A stretch of DNA of 64,000 nt from Acanthopleura granulata (taxonomy: Eukaryota > Mollusca > Polyplacophora > Chitonida > Chitonidae): assembly GCA_016165875.1 (NCBI GenBank), contig JABBOT010000022.1:4676844-4740843 (forward strand), given 5' to 3'. Below are positions 35,807 through 47,910 of this stretch, piece by piece. A program made the position numbers and the translations under genes. The notes under the pieces were generated by a model. It was not told where the DNA came from. It saw only the letters and a program-made list of their open reading frames with translations, and ran no database searches. Within the stretch, counting starts at the first letter, position 1. The number at the start of each line of letters is the position of its first letter.

Positions 35807-36033
35807 CTGCTCTAGGTGTATATCATATAGCGGTATCATAATGAGAACATGCGTGTTTGACTGGCAACAAGAGTCATGTATGAAGACATCCTCAGCGTGC
35901 AATGAACTGATCGGTCAAATTTTACTTAGACAACACATTTTTATGTTTGCTTGGGCTTTAGCGTCGATTTCAGCCTTATTGCCTTTATATCAGACCAGCA
36001 GTTTCATGCAATGCCTACTGGTAACAGTATTAC

Positions 36034-36248
36034 CTGCAGAGAAGGCCAAGCCGAAGACGAAGACACCTGATACAACATAGTCACAGCATAACATCTCGCA
36101 GTTTATACGGTTAACAACATCAAGGTAACTTTGACAGGATTCCTGGTAGTGTTCGAGTATAATGGCAATAGTTGATCCATGCAGATCCACGGGAACCATA
36201 AAAAAAAGGTTTCCCATATTTGAATGAATATTCAGTAGAGAGCTCGAG
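36034..36248 (-). CDS. Orphan candidate exon, unidentified
   Basis: A 215 nt block is bounded by a strong acceptor (long C/T tract ending TTCTTTGTAG) and a strong donor (CTGCAG|GTAATA). One frame is open throughout (phase 1 in, phase 1 out). It includes GSTIAIILEHYQESCQSYLD and a hydrophobic, Cys-rich DYVVSGVFVFGLAFSAG that could be a membrane segment. It lies between TPMT copies A and B on the same strand but matches no TPMT exon. No partner exons were found. It may be an exon of a small nested gene or chance. Confidence 0.3.
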
Positions 36249-37063
36249 CTACAAAGAAGAAAAAGGAAAAAAAACAAAACAAAAAACCCACATAGATATA
36301 AAAAAAGACCATTTTATTACAAATCACATTTAGTGATGTTAGTAAAGTGTCAATGTCAGAATGAAATATAAAAACCTATAATTAATACACAAATCGTTCA
36401 TTTTGATTTTCATCTGGATAAAGCGTTAGACCATTATCCTGTATTTGCTCGATTGCATCAAACTCATCAATATACCGAGTTTTCCATCTCACCATTCACA
36501 TTTTTGGAGTTTAATTTCTGGAAACATTTTGTACATCACAGTCATTTAAAAGGGCAATCAAAATGTCTAGGTAAAAAGCTTGACTACACACGTATAAACT
36601 ACATGCACGTATATATTAAATAAAAATTATCTGATAATAAAATATGCAATTTTTCAAGTGTTTATGAAAATAAACAGCCTCAATTTCGTGTCATGAACTT
36701 CTTAGGTGTATTATACCTGAATCCATTCATTGGATATTATTTTATTCTAAAAAATACATCGTTTCAAGTGTTTTCATAAATAAGCTGAATCTATCCACTA
36801 AAAGGTTAAATATAAGCTCAAAGGGGAACCATGAATTCCCGCCCAAAGTAACTCAGGTCTGAGTCCACTTCCCAGGTCTTGTAAACCTTTCAACAAAATT
36901 CAAGTACCTCCAGGGATATCAAGGACTGTATACATGTAGTGGGAAAGCTGGACAGAGTTGCCAGTAAATAACACACATTTCTCCGCTATATTCTTTAGGT
37001 CTACGGTGATAACTATAAGGCGGTTTGTTCCTCTCGTGGGCATCCTTTTAACGTGCCAAACAG

Positions 37064-40000
37064 TCAAGTGGACTGCCCGAGCTGAATCACGTAAAGATTT
37101 TCGTAGAACCATTCGACGCCCCAGACAGGATCAGCATCAGGCGTGCAGTCCAAGCCTTCCACGAAAGACACCGAATACTCGTTACCTGCCGAAGTCAAGG
37201 AAATGACTGCTTTGAATCATTTATCAAAACACAATGTCATTATCATGCAATATTGTGCCATCAATTATTTGAAAGTAGCCCAACGGTTGATCAGTTCTAT
37301 ATATGTATTTGTGTTCACGCTGTTTGCAGCATATTATTTCAGACATGTCCAGTGGGTTTTTTCTTGAAGGGTGCACCAGACGCTACTATACGTACAATAG
37401 CTACATGGCATTTAGTTTACCGAGCCAAATTATACACTGAAACTGGAAAGATTTGGTAGTTTTGAAAAATTATACATTTAGTAAGATGGCTCCAGTACTG
37501 TAGGTATAGTGCTACCTCTCTGAAACTTGAGCTCCCCCACAATGAACACGACACCCAATTCTGCCAGAATGAAACTGTCTCAACACAGAACCTTCCAATA
37601 TCTCCTATGTAGATGACTGGTACATGCGGCAATGTTGGACCTCTAACAACAGGATTCCAAGTTTATGACTCCTGGAGTGTGAATGCATATACTTCACTAT
37701 GTGTTCTGGGCCATACAATTCTTTTCCAACATGGCCGAGACTGCAAGTCTTCCAAGTTATATGCTGTGAGTCAGTTTTGAGTTGCCACACTCAGCTGGGC
37801 ACCAAAGAGAGGAGCTTTTCGGAAACTGGTCTTGCGATTATTGACCCCGAACGACGGCTGGTGTGCGAATGTCGGTTTCGACGCCTAGTTTTAAATCTCT
37901 ACGTCATCTACACCTGTCATCCACAAAGGCATATGTGTAGCTACTAAGCATGTGCACCAAGCGGTTGCATGAGTTTTGACGGTTGCAGATCATGAAATGC
38001 AAAAAACAAAAACAAACAAAAAAAAAAACAACAACAAAAAAAAACACTGCTCCATACTTAAAATTTAGTCAAAGGCGAAGACAAAGATGGAAATGGAGTT
38101 AATACATTTGCTTTAAATGACTTACCAAACAGGGCCTGAATATCGTCAGCTCGAGTTACGTTAGGAGGACCTAGACGAAGACAACGGTACTAAGAGTTAG
38201 AGTGAGTCAATTGAATTGTGTTGAATTGACCGATCTGAAAGTCGTCCAGTGACCGATTCTACAGAGAAATTTCTTTACAGCAATATCAGATTCGGTAAAA
38301 TTCAAAGGTTGTACGTTTTCACAACTTGTATGCTTTTGCATAACCGTTTGCCATAGGTCCCTTTTCACACATTCGTTACAATGAATTGTATGCTGTTGCT
38401 AATGCGATATGCATGAATACATGTAAATACATTTCAGAATATATGCCTATGTGTGTCTACTAAATTTTTTACGTGTTAACCATGGATAAATACATTCAAG
38501 CCTGTAGGTGTACGTGTATTTGCCTGTCTATTGAAAATCTGATGTCTTATCGATGGATAATTACATTCAATCATGTAGGCCTGTATGAATGTCTGCTATA
38601 TAAATGTTTCATGTGTTAACCCTGCGTAAGTAAATTTAAGCATGTAGGCCTACAGCTAATCTACTGATTAATGATGCCGTATTAGTAATTCTACTTTTTC
38701 GCTTAACTTCACTAGTTTTTACATGGATTATGAATAAGCCTACTGTTGGCTGGGTGGAGGTTGAATAACCTTTTGGGTTGTTTTGTTGACTGTGTATGCT
38801 GGGTATCCACTGAGATGGATGAAAACAGTCCACAGGTGTCTCCCAGCCAATAGCCGAGAGTCCGAGACCCTGGAATCCGAATAAACCTTCCATGCACAGG
38901 TCCAATCACTCACAAATTTGTCCGCCTTTTGAAACAATCTACAGGAATAGAAACCGTCCTTGGAAGACAGTCCACGCTGAAGTCACACCTCCAGTCTACA
39001 GCGAAGAGAAATACCACCAAGCCTCAACCACCCAAAGGAGCTGTATATCAGATAAAATGCATTTGCAACGTTTCCTACATCGGAGAAAGTGGAAGACTAC
39101 TAGAAACCCGAGTTAAAGAACATAAGTCGTGAGTGGAAAAATCTTATTACAAATCAGCCATAAGTATCCACATCCACGAAAACCGATACCACAACATCAA
39201 CTGGAACCCAATCAGGACACTGAACTCTCTTCAGCCCAATTGGAAGAAATGGAAACTACAGATAGCCATTCCGATTTAAGTTTTAAAGCCTAGCCTCAAC
39301 AGAGATCAAGGTATTTACCTCCCTTCAGCTTGTGATCTGTTAGTCCTTCAAACTGACCTGGAACCCCACCCACTTAATCCTGTTACCCCTTAATTCCTTG
39401 AGTACTATTTAATCATATACCTTTTTTGTGCGACTTGTTGACACTTGTATCTCTAGTTGTTATATTTCAGAGCACTAATGTTTTGATTTCACTCACTTGA
39501 TAACGATGTTAGTCACTATATCGACACGTTAATAAACCAACAAGTTGTATATTCATAAGAAAGACTTGTCCAGTGTGCTTCCCCCTCACCTTTTAAACGC
39601 CACTCAAACACGCCATTTAAAAGTCCAGGTATATCAAGCAGCGAAGAAACCAACCGAATGGACTTTAAATACGCCAGTATGTCTGCATGGTACAGTATGT
39701 TAAAGCGTCGACTTTCTGTGTGGACTATAAAACGCATCATGTATGTCAGTTAAATATATCTGTTGTCCTCTTATGGCATGTAATCGTCCATTAAAACGTC
39801 AACTTACTGTATGGGCTTTATTCTGTATATATACATCATCATGCCAATTTGTCTGACAACGTCCAATGAAATGTGGTCTTCACTTATTTGTTTAATTATT
39901 TATTTATCTGACTGATGTTTTACGCCGTATTCGAGAATATTTAACTTACACGGTCAGTATTATGGTGGGTGGAAAGCGGGCACAACCCGGAGAGGAATCA

Positions 40001-43000
40001 GCATGAGCTGGACTTAAGCTCACAGCGACCACATTGATAAGAGGCACGAGGTCATAACGCTGCGCTGGCGCGCTAACCCCTTCGGCCACGGAGGCCCCGA
40101 CGTGGGCGTCACTTTTGTGACATGTGGGTATGTATGTAGGTAAGTATGTATGTGAATTTGTGTGTAATACACGTGGTCTCCATAAGAGTGAGAGGCGGTG
40201 AATACTACCTTTATGAGCTTCTCCACCCGCCTTTTTCATGTCAACAGCACACAGCAGATACCGACACCCTTCAGCCATTAACGACTTAAGCAGAGAAACA
40301 TATCTGACGAAACAATAGCAAGGTTATAGAAGCAAAAAGACAAGGTAAACAAAACAAAAACAATCGTCTTAAAGGCTTGGCAAAACAGTATAAGGAAAAG
40401 AAATAAACAGTTGTAAGAATTTTCAAAACAGTGTAAGGAAGCAAAAAACCAAAAACGAGGCAAAAAATGCAACAAAAATATAAGACAAACAAAACGGCAA
40501 AATTAATTATGCTTATATATAGAGGTATATCAGAACCATAGCAGCATTAGCGTATTCTAAACACGTATACAAGTTATACGACTACCACACATATCGACCA
40601 AGCTTCCACCAACACAAGATGACTATCTACATGTATATAAGCAGAAAGATTAATCATTTGCCCATAAAGCATATATTAGAGCTTTTTACATTAGCTGGAG
40701 CGATCAATCCAACCTTTACCGCGGCACGCCACCATCTTTCCGAAGGAGGCGTCAGCGTGTCTTCAGGTTTTTATTGCATTCTTTGAAGCAACCAATCGCC
40801 GCCTGTTACTGGAGAGTGAGATCTATCTGGAAATACTTTTATTTTTGTTGCTTTCGCAGCATAAGTATACTGGGAAACATCTGATTCCAAAACCGGGATT
40901 TATGGCTCAAATTATAGCGGTAACGGAATTTATAACGTCGCATGATTTTTTTCCATCCCATTCTGTGTGAATATTTTATGTTGAGGTTTGTAGAAGTATC
41001 GCGTTTGTACGAAATGAAAAAAAAAAGTTTTAAGTTTACTCGGCTTTCAATGGTATGTATTAAAAATGTTTTCTTTCAAGTCAAGATATAAACATGTTTG
41101 GTTAATGTATCCGCAAAATACTTCACAACGTACGAAAGCGCACGTTTTGGTTTTTAGCTACAATTGATTCTTTTGATATTGAATTCGATTAGCTCCAGAC
41201 CTTTTGCTGGCATAAAAAAAAAACTTCTAACACCTGTTTAATGTTGGCCTACTGGCTACTGGCGCTACCACCATAGCCAGCCACAAGACACCAGGCACTG
41301 CTAGATACGAAAGCCATGTAGGCCAAGTCATTTTGTCAGCATTTGTCCGTATTTACTGTTATAGTGTAGTGCAGTTATAATTAATATATAGCAATTTTCT
41401 AAAGGAAATAAAGTGAAAGTGACATGTGTTATTTGGTTCGGTCAATACAAGACGTGTACTAGATAGGTCATATATATATGCCTGTCTTCGACAACTTCCT
41501 ATACTCTACAAACCCACAGACAAACAATCCACTGAGGCCATGTTGTCACGTCTGCGTGTAGACCTCTGAAGTGACTCGCAGTTCCTACCTTTGTCGGTCC
41601 GCCTTATTCAACGCAACAAAGGCCGCTCGATCCCAAACAGCATCAAATAATCCAAGTGTTTCTCTGGATAAAAACGCAAATGGTATTTGATACAACAATA
41701 GCATGTTACCTACAGTCTCCTGCACTGATAGAGAAGACAAGTACATAAACGTTTTTGTAGCTCTCAAATATTTTCGGATATACATGGCTCCTGTTTCACG
41801 AAGAAAGGCAATGACCACTTCACTTTGTGACAGTGTGTCCTTCTTAATGCCTCAAGAACGTCATCCAAAGTTGCATCTCCAGGCACCGGACAAACATTGT
41901 AAAGTCACAGAATAGTGGGCAACTCGCCCAGCATGTCCTGGTGAGAATGGCGAGGCGACGTTGACAGACAGACTTCATGAATTTTCACCTTTACCAATCT
42001 GTTTTGTTGAAAGGTGAATAATTTATCGAATGCGCTGTCATTTCCCACCAAGTTATACACAATGGGAAAGCCACAATGTCAGAAATCAGCCGTGGAATTT
42101 CATTCAACCAGGACACCAGACCATACGAGGACGTTCAGAGCGGACGCTGATGACATCCAGTGTCACCAGCATGTTCTAACTAGGCGTTTCCTTCTTTTGG
42201 GAGTATATGTAAGTGGCCACATGAGTCAAGGAATAGAGGTCAGAGCCAAACCAAACAAACTACACTGCTATTCGACGCATCCACTAGTCAATGGAAAATT
42301 CGAACTGATTTACAGAGATGACGTCACCAATGTTTATATACTGCTTAATTGGAAACGTTTTACTTACTTGGAGAGACTGAACAAGTCGCTTACGTATACT
42401 TTAATCTTTCCGTCAACTGTCTGGAAAACATGAATACTAAGAGATAATTAAATAAATCACACTTCCCAAGCAAATATCCGCATTGTGTCAACTTCAGGAC
42501 TATTTCTGAGTCAGGCTATAGACGAGCACTGAGTGCCATTTTGGATCTCTGTAGTGAAATGGGCAGGGTCCACTGTACATAGTGAAAGGTACAGTCCGAG
42601 AAAGACCTTGAAATTCTTTTCCTAGAGATCTAACATGGTCGAGAGTGCATCCATAGAAAATATATAGAACTTGCGCCTCTAATAAATGACGATATAATGA
42701 TTTGGAATAGCAGGTACACAAGAACAGGAAACTGAAAGTGGCGTTTATTACACAGTGATCAACAATCGATACAACTTGTAGGTCGTTCTATTCGGAGAGC
42801 AAATGCATGCTGCCCGCCTTGAATATTCGATGTGACGGTAAGGTGTTGACACGATACCAACTTGTACATTGTGTGTGTGGAGACGATTATTTCTGTTAAT
42901 ATGAGATCGCACTGGGATTAGAAACCAGTCAGAAACAACTGGACCATGCTCGAGTATACAGAACTCACCAAGGATACATTCCAACTAAATGACCAGTTAT

Positions 43001-44542
43001 ATGCCTAATTAACATGAGTGTTTCTCGAAAATACGTATGTCAAACAGATTCATATAAACTGCTTATATGCCTGGTAAAAACGGATATGAGGGTGAAATGG
43101 TTTGAACCTGATGTTCTGACTTGTGCACTGACAGACCTTGTACAAGGGGCCGGTGTCTGTGTTCTCTGTCACGAAGTCCAGTTCCTGGGCTTCAAAGAAC
43201 GTCCTCACGGGGGCCTCTACCATCTCCACCCCAACCACTTCATTGCCCTGCTGAGCCAGCCTGTGTGTGAAGATTGTACCAGAACTGCACTTCTAACACG
43301 CTGGTTACATACAAAATCAAATAAGCAAAAACCCAATTTATACAGTCTTAAACAAATGTTTTCTGGGCTGCATCTATATGGCCAGAAATTTTGTGACTGT
43401 GCTTTATAAAATTCTTGTGCACTGTCTGGACATGTGGCAGAGATCTATCCCCACGTGATTCTTTGAAAGGCGGATACCTTTCCAAAAATCATTAAAACCT
43501 AAAATTCTGAATTCCGATTCCTCAAAATTCATTCCATTTGAAAAGACCCGTTTTAATGTATTCTGAAAAGTATTCTCACATACATTGCCAACATGAACTT
43601 AACAACACTGGAATTCGAGATGTCAGGGTCTTATATTATAATAAACATTCAAAATTCTTCAAAAGTTTAAATCCGCTAAATTTTTGCAGCTATTTTAAAA
43701 CTGTCTAAGTTGTTCAACATTGTTCAGTATAGTTCTGAATATATTGTTATTCATTGGGAAACTTAACAATGCAGCTACAGGTAGCTCGTCAAGCTCTTAA
43801 AACATCTTCAAAAGTGTAAATATTATACCATCTCAAATCCAAGGTCTTGCCGCAAAACGGTACGAAAATCTTTAGGTAGCGTCCCCCATCCACTTGTCTG
43901 AGAAAATTAGACTGCAACAACCTGATTAGGCGAAAGTGCAAGAGTACGCATTATAAGTACTGCTCTGAGAAATGTTTTCTCCACGGTGGCCCGTTTTACA
44001 GAGAGTAAAGAGTCAAACGTATGTGCAATGACGACACATACTGTAAATATACGTTGCCATGGTAGTTACCTTTGACGAAACGTTACACCCTCTTTGTGAA
44101 ACGGGCCCCTGGGTAAAGAATTTCTTAAGTGGTGCATTTAAGATTTTCTCGACAGTGTGAAGGATTTCTCCGTTGCACTGGACACACCATCTTCCTGGTG
44201 AAAAATTGCATGCTAGAGGGACCTTGTCCAAAGTGGTTTTCACCTGGGAAAAAACCATTCCACCTCTGGATGGTAAAAGTTCTCATGTATAAATTTCGCC
44301 TTAGTATTTGGGAGACTTCTTAAAGAGAACCATACATTCTTGCGCCTGCAATTAAGCACAGAGCAAACAAATTACTCATACCTGCTTCTCCACATACACT
44401 TCACTAATATTTACAGAAATTGTCATGATTTAAGATGCATCTAACAAAATGCTCATATATACTTGTGCACGTGGTTTCTGTAGTGACGCGGTGTGTCGGT
44501 TTCTTTCCACAGCTTTCTCCAGGCGTCTGCTGTAACCTCCAT
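37064..44542 (-). CDS. Thiopurine S-methyltransferase-like gene, copy B (8 coding exons)
   Basis: A second TPMT paralogue, upstream of copy A and on the same strand. Exons: 44542-44463, 43921-43829, 43260-43137, 42420-42368, 41663-41589, 40303-40209, 38170-38126, 37185-37064. They join to 687 nt (228 aa) with no stop and consistent phases. Landmarks: AWRKLWKETDTPRHY near the N-terminus; KIFVPFCGKTLDLRW (44-58) keeps the Gly lost in copy A; GNEVVGVEMVE with E70; GLFDAVWDRAAF with R129; YVSLLKSL; and the C-terminal VEWFYENLYVIQL. Exons 2, 4 and 5 have the same lengths as in copy A (93, 53, 75 nt) and all seven introns share position and phase, so the two arose by tandem duplication. Exon 2 is only about 40% identical between them, so the duplication is old. 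An acceptor at 44583 suggests a 5' UTR exon starting at 44582. Introns hold a GIY-YIG element, SINEs and a MITE. Substrate unknown. Confidence 0.92.
38885..39400 (+). mobile_element. Penelope-like element 3' fragment (GIY-YIG endonuclease)
   Basis: The plus strand encodes KGAVYQIKCICNVSYIGESG followed by RLLETRVKEHK. This is the GIY-YIG core (VYxIxC...YIGExGR...R...EH) that ends the reverse-transcriptase protein of Penelope-like retroelements. An early stop follows. Remnants then continue as IHIHENRYHNINWN and, about 70 codons on, PSLNRDQGIYLP, both typical of the 3' end of these elements. Frame breaks upstream and the missing RT domain show it is dead. It lies antisense in intron 6 of TPMT copy B. 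Confidence 0.8.
39890..40099 (-). repeat. SINE in TPMT-B intron 6, internally deleted
   Basis: Tail-first ATTTATCTGACTGATGTTTT, then TACGCCGTATTCGAGAATAT, GGTCAGTATTATGGTGGG, and the head end GCTAACCCCTTCGGCCACGG. The segment carrying the GTACGGCC block is missing. Confidence 0.85.
43988..44109. mobile_element. Short MITE with GGGCCCGTTT-type inverted ends
   Basis: The left end reads GGCCCGTTTTACAGAGAGTA. The reverse complement of the right end reads GGGGCCCGTTTCACAAAGAG. About 120 bp, no coding capacity. Ends of the form GGGCCCGTTTCACAAAG are common on small non-autonomous DNA transposons. It sits in intron 1 of TPMT copy B. Confidence 0.7.
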
Positions 44543-44654
44543 GCTGACACACAACGGGTAGGCCAGTAGATGAAATGGGCACCTGCGAATCAGAAGGATT
44601 TTACACCACTGGTCTCATCACTGGATGATTTTTAAATGAGCATATCTTTTAAAG

Positions 44655-44975
44655 TCCTCTATTTATTTGTTTATTGTTTGACGTCATACTCAATAATTTC
44701 AGTGCTTTAGGCTCTATACAGAACTCAAATAAGTTAACCTATAACATGTGCTAAATCAATGTTGCATTACATGTACCTTGGCCAAAATAAGATTATGCAT
44801 TCTAGTTAAACGCACTCTTGTCCGACTGCATGTGAATTTAAGTCAGATGTCTTTCAGGTGTATACTCTTAAAGAAACAGTGAGTGTCTAAGTACTTTGTC
44901 CAGATCTCTTCACCCTACACCTGACCTGTGTGAGTAACGAATAACGTTATAGCATAAAACACCAATCAACGAACC
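44655..44975. repeat. SINE tail remnants upstream of TPMT-B
   Basis: TTTATTTGTTTATTGTTTGA and a CATACTCAATAATTTCAG block (near 44662-44702) and ATAGCATAAAACACCAATCA (near 44950) resemble SINE tails in opposite orientations. Both are short. Confidence 0.4.
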
Positions 44976-45350
44976 CGGTGTGGGGAGATTCCAACTGTGT
45001 CAAAAATGCATGCAGTTGTTAAAACTTACAGTGTGAGTCTCTGAGGAACATATAAGTGCGGCTGCAGATTGGCTTTGCTGAAACCACAGCAGTAATGCAC
45101 TATAATGTACAAGTCGATACGCGGTTTACAAGTACAGAGATACAAAGTGTTACATTGCATTCTGAAATCTGCACAACATAGTACACATCAGAAGATACAG
45201 CGTACAGACACATATTGTGTGTATGGACAGTGCCTGGTCGGCAGGTTTTAGCCGTTGCCATTTGTGTCGACTTCTTAAACTTTCCTTCTTTCTTTTCTGT
45301 CCAGCTTTAAACAGTTGTAATTTTCGAACCCATGCACTTCCCTATACTCA

Positions 45351-45615
45351 TATATTCATTTATTGATTTGACTGGTGTTTACTCAAAAATATTTCACTTG
45401 TACGACGGCGGCCAGCATCATGGTGGGAGGAAAACGGGCAGAGCCCAGGAGAAACCCACGAACAACTGTAGGTTGCTGGTGGGCCTTCCAATGCAGGCGA
45501 CCGGAACGAAAGCCAGCATTAGCAGGACTTGAACTCGTAGCGACCACATTGGTGAGACGTACATGGGTCATTGCGCTGCACTACAACGCGCTAACTCTCG
45601 GCCACCAGGGCTCCG
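45351..45615 (-). repeat. Near full-length SINE
   Basis: Minus-orientation copy running from the ATTTATTGATTTGACTGGTG tail through TACGACGGCGGCCAGCATCA and AGGTTGCTGGTGGGCC to the head end GCTAACTCTCGGCCACCAGG. Only point changes are seen. Confidence 0.87.
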
Positions 45616-46139
45616 CACTTCCACATACTCCTTATAAATGCCACGGGGTGTTTTAACCTTTACACTCTTGATACCAAAGGCCTCTTTGGGTATATACAGT
45701 TAGCATAAAGAGCCTATAAGGATAGTTTAGGCAATTGAAGTGTTGTAAAAATTCAATGTTTCAAACATATATTATGCCCTTTTATTGAAGAGATGTGAAC
45801 ATAACAGATTTTCTTTTCCTTTTTTTTATTAAAGATAAAATGTTGAAAAAATTTCACGGAATAACTGAACAGAAAAACAATTACGATTGTTCTGATTTTC
45901 ATGAATGGTTTAACATTGCTAGTGAATTGTCAGTAATGATTGCAGTTAGGTGGGTGTCTCAGTCACAACATCGCTATGCGCTTTCTGATGGGCATCGTCA
46001 TTTCCGTTATACTTGTTTTCACCTATTCACTTCACTATAAACTGATGAATAAAGTTAAGGGTTTGAAACAAAAAGAAAAATATAGGTCCCTAATTCATAA
46101 GGGAAAAATATTCTTATTTGTGTAATAAATGTACGTGCC

Positions 46140-47541
46140 TTACGTCGAATACATCGTTCACACGCACGACAACAGCGTTGGACCGAGGATGCCATGAATG
46201 GCCAGAAAAAACGCTGTCGAGCTAGCGACAGAGTGCTGTCACAGCAGGGATGACCCACTTTATCATGAACGCCACACATAGCCTCCTTACGATGGCTCTG
46301 TGGGACCACGACCTGTTGGCGATCAATACCTTTGTCGTCAGTCACCATCCTGTATAGCACGTCACCTTCTAACTGCAGCTTTGACATCTCCCTCATATAA
46401 GACATTTCTGCTCCTGCTTTCGCTACTTCCTCCTTTGTGGGTGTGGTGCCTGATCTTACATAAGACAGCGCTTTGTGCAGGTCTGCATCTTGTGACTGAA
46501 GCACTCGCCAGTCATGTAGATCAGCTGACTGGTCACCTGATGTTTGGGGTGTTGCCAATGTGTCAGGTACAGCTGCCTCAGAGCATGACAAGGCTTCAAC
46601 CCAAGCGGGCAGTCTGTCAAGGGGGTGTGAGGAGGTGGCCAGTGTCACTTCAGTTGTTGTTGGAGGTACTGACTTATGTTGGTAATCTGCCTCCACCGTC
46701 ATTACGCCATGGCTCTGAACCATAGCCTTGATACACTGAGATGAGTACTCAACTGACTTCAAAGCTCCACCGGTGAGGGGTTTGCTTCCTTCGATAAGCC
46801 AGTCAATGCGCTCTAATTCTCGAGTGTAGCACTCATCCTCTATAAGTGGACCGTGGGGGTGACGACTCAGTGCATCTGCGTCTGTTGAAAACCTCGAGCC
46901 GGTTGGCTGCACCATTGCACTTACCGCCTGAAGTCAGTATATCCTCGTTGTTTTGCTTCATTACCCCCATCATCCAGCCTTTGAGGTCCTCCTGTGAGGA
47001 TGACAAGGGAGCCGGTTGGATGAAGTGTCTTACCACTGGGTAATCCACTCCATCGATCGTTACAATGTCCTTTACATGACTTAAGGACTTGGAGTTGGTA
47101 AACTCCACGGCAAATCTCTCAGGTTGGCCAGGGAGGCCTAAAACCTTGGAGACCTGACCGTGGCTTACTCCTAGAGATCTTTTTAGATCTACGTTGCGGG
47201 TGGTCTCCGGGAGGTTGTCCACGACGATGGATCTGGCTAGGTCAAAATCGTTGCTATCCAGAATCTCCTCCAGCAATGATGATGAAGATCCGTGCATGGC
47301 CATGGTGATATGGGTGACACTAGCGGATGGAGACTGACAGCAGAGGGAATGAGGGTTGGTAAAATAAGTGAACGCACAGAACACAACTCACAAAAGTGAA
47401 TATAATATCTTGTTACTAGAAGGAATGAGTGGCAGAATATCAATAGCCGATATTAACAGACTGGTACTCTCAGAGAGATAAGTAAGTTCTAACTGACCTA
47501 TCAGAAGGGCGCGCAAGCACAACTGCCCCATGTTGGGCGCC
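46140..47541 (-). mobile_element. Deleted Ty3/gypsy-type LTR retrotransposon, internal region
   Basis: Reading leftwards: a primer-binding site TGGCGCCCAACATGGGGC (about 47541-47524) that fits the tRNA-Lys type with one mismatch; a gag-like frame from an ATG at 47303 (an N-terminal segment with VVDNLPETTRNVDLKRSLGV); then a junction near 46905. There the gag-like reading runs directly into the end of an RNase H domain (DADALSRHP) in another frame. Next comes the H2C2 zinc-binding start of integrase (HDKVGHP..., CRACERCIRRK), which breaks off near 46140. Protease, reverse transcriptase, most of RNase H and the integrase core are absent, and there is no 3' LTR. The element is non-functional. 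Confidence 0.85.
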
Positions 47542-47543
47542 AA

Positions 47544-47910
47544 TGTAAGACTTGTGTGTACGGTGAATTACTAACACCGGACTGTCTCACGGTAATCTGG
47601 GCAAGTGTGTGCGCTAACAAATCCTTTGTAGAATCAGCTTGAAAGAAACAAAACCAACTCACTGAAAATACCTTGCAGTTAAATACAGGTTTATTGATAG
47701 AAAGGAAAGAGAAGGAAAGAAGGGGGCAGGTAGAAAGAATGCTCAATCTCCACACGCCAGTTTGAGTGACCTAAACTGTGGTAAGGGTCTTGCGTGCTGT
47801 GGACATCCGAGTCAACCTAAATGCAGAGGATAGTGGTTGGAATAAAGGCTGCTGTGGAAGTGCACTTCTTAACTCTTCGGATGCCCAGAGAGAAAGAGCG
47901 CGGTTTTAAA
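47544..47910 (-). repeat. 5' LTR portion of the deleted gypsy element
   Basis: Directly outside the primer-binding site the minus strand ends in ..CACAAGTCTTACA. Further in it carries a polyadenylation signal (TCAATAAACC near 47695) and a TATA-like CCTTTAAAACC (near 47910), in the order expected for an LTR. The outer (U3) limit is unclear. A 45 bp stretch at 47850-47893 recurs at 48684-48727, so the LTR or a second copy may reach to about 48.8 kb. Confidence 0.65.

Noticed and set aside
42014..42433. 139-codon plus-strand frame
   Set aside because: It lies antisense over exon 4 and intron 4 of TPMT copy B and has no family resemblance.
44013..44258. Minus frame with VKTTLDKVPLACNFSPG as a possible extra TPMT-B exon
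   Set aside because: It does not match any TPMT segment, and exon 2 was found at 43921-43829 with the right phase. Part of the frame lies in a MITE.
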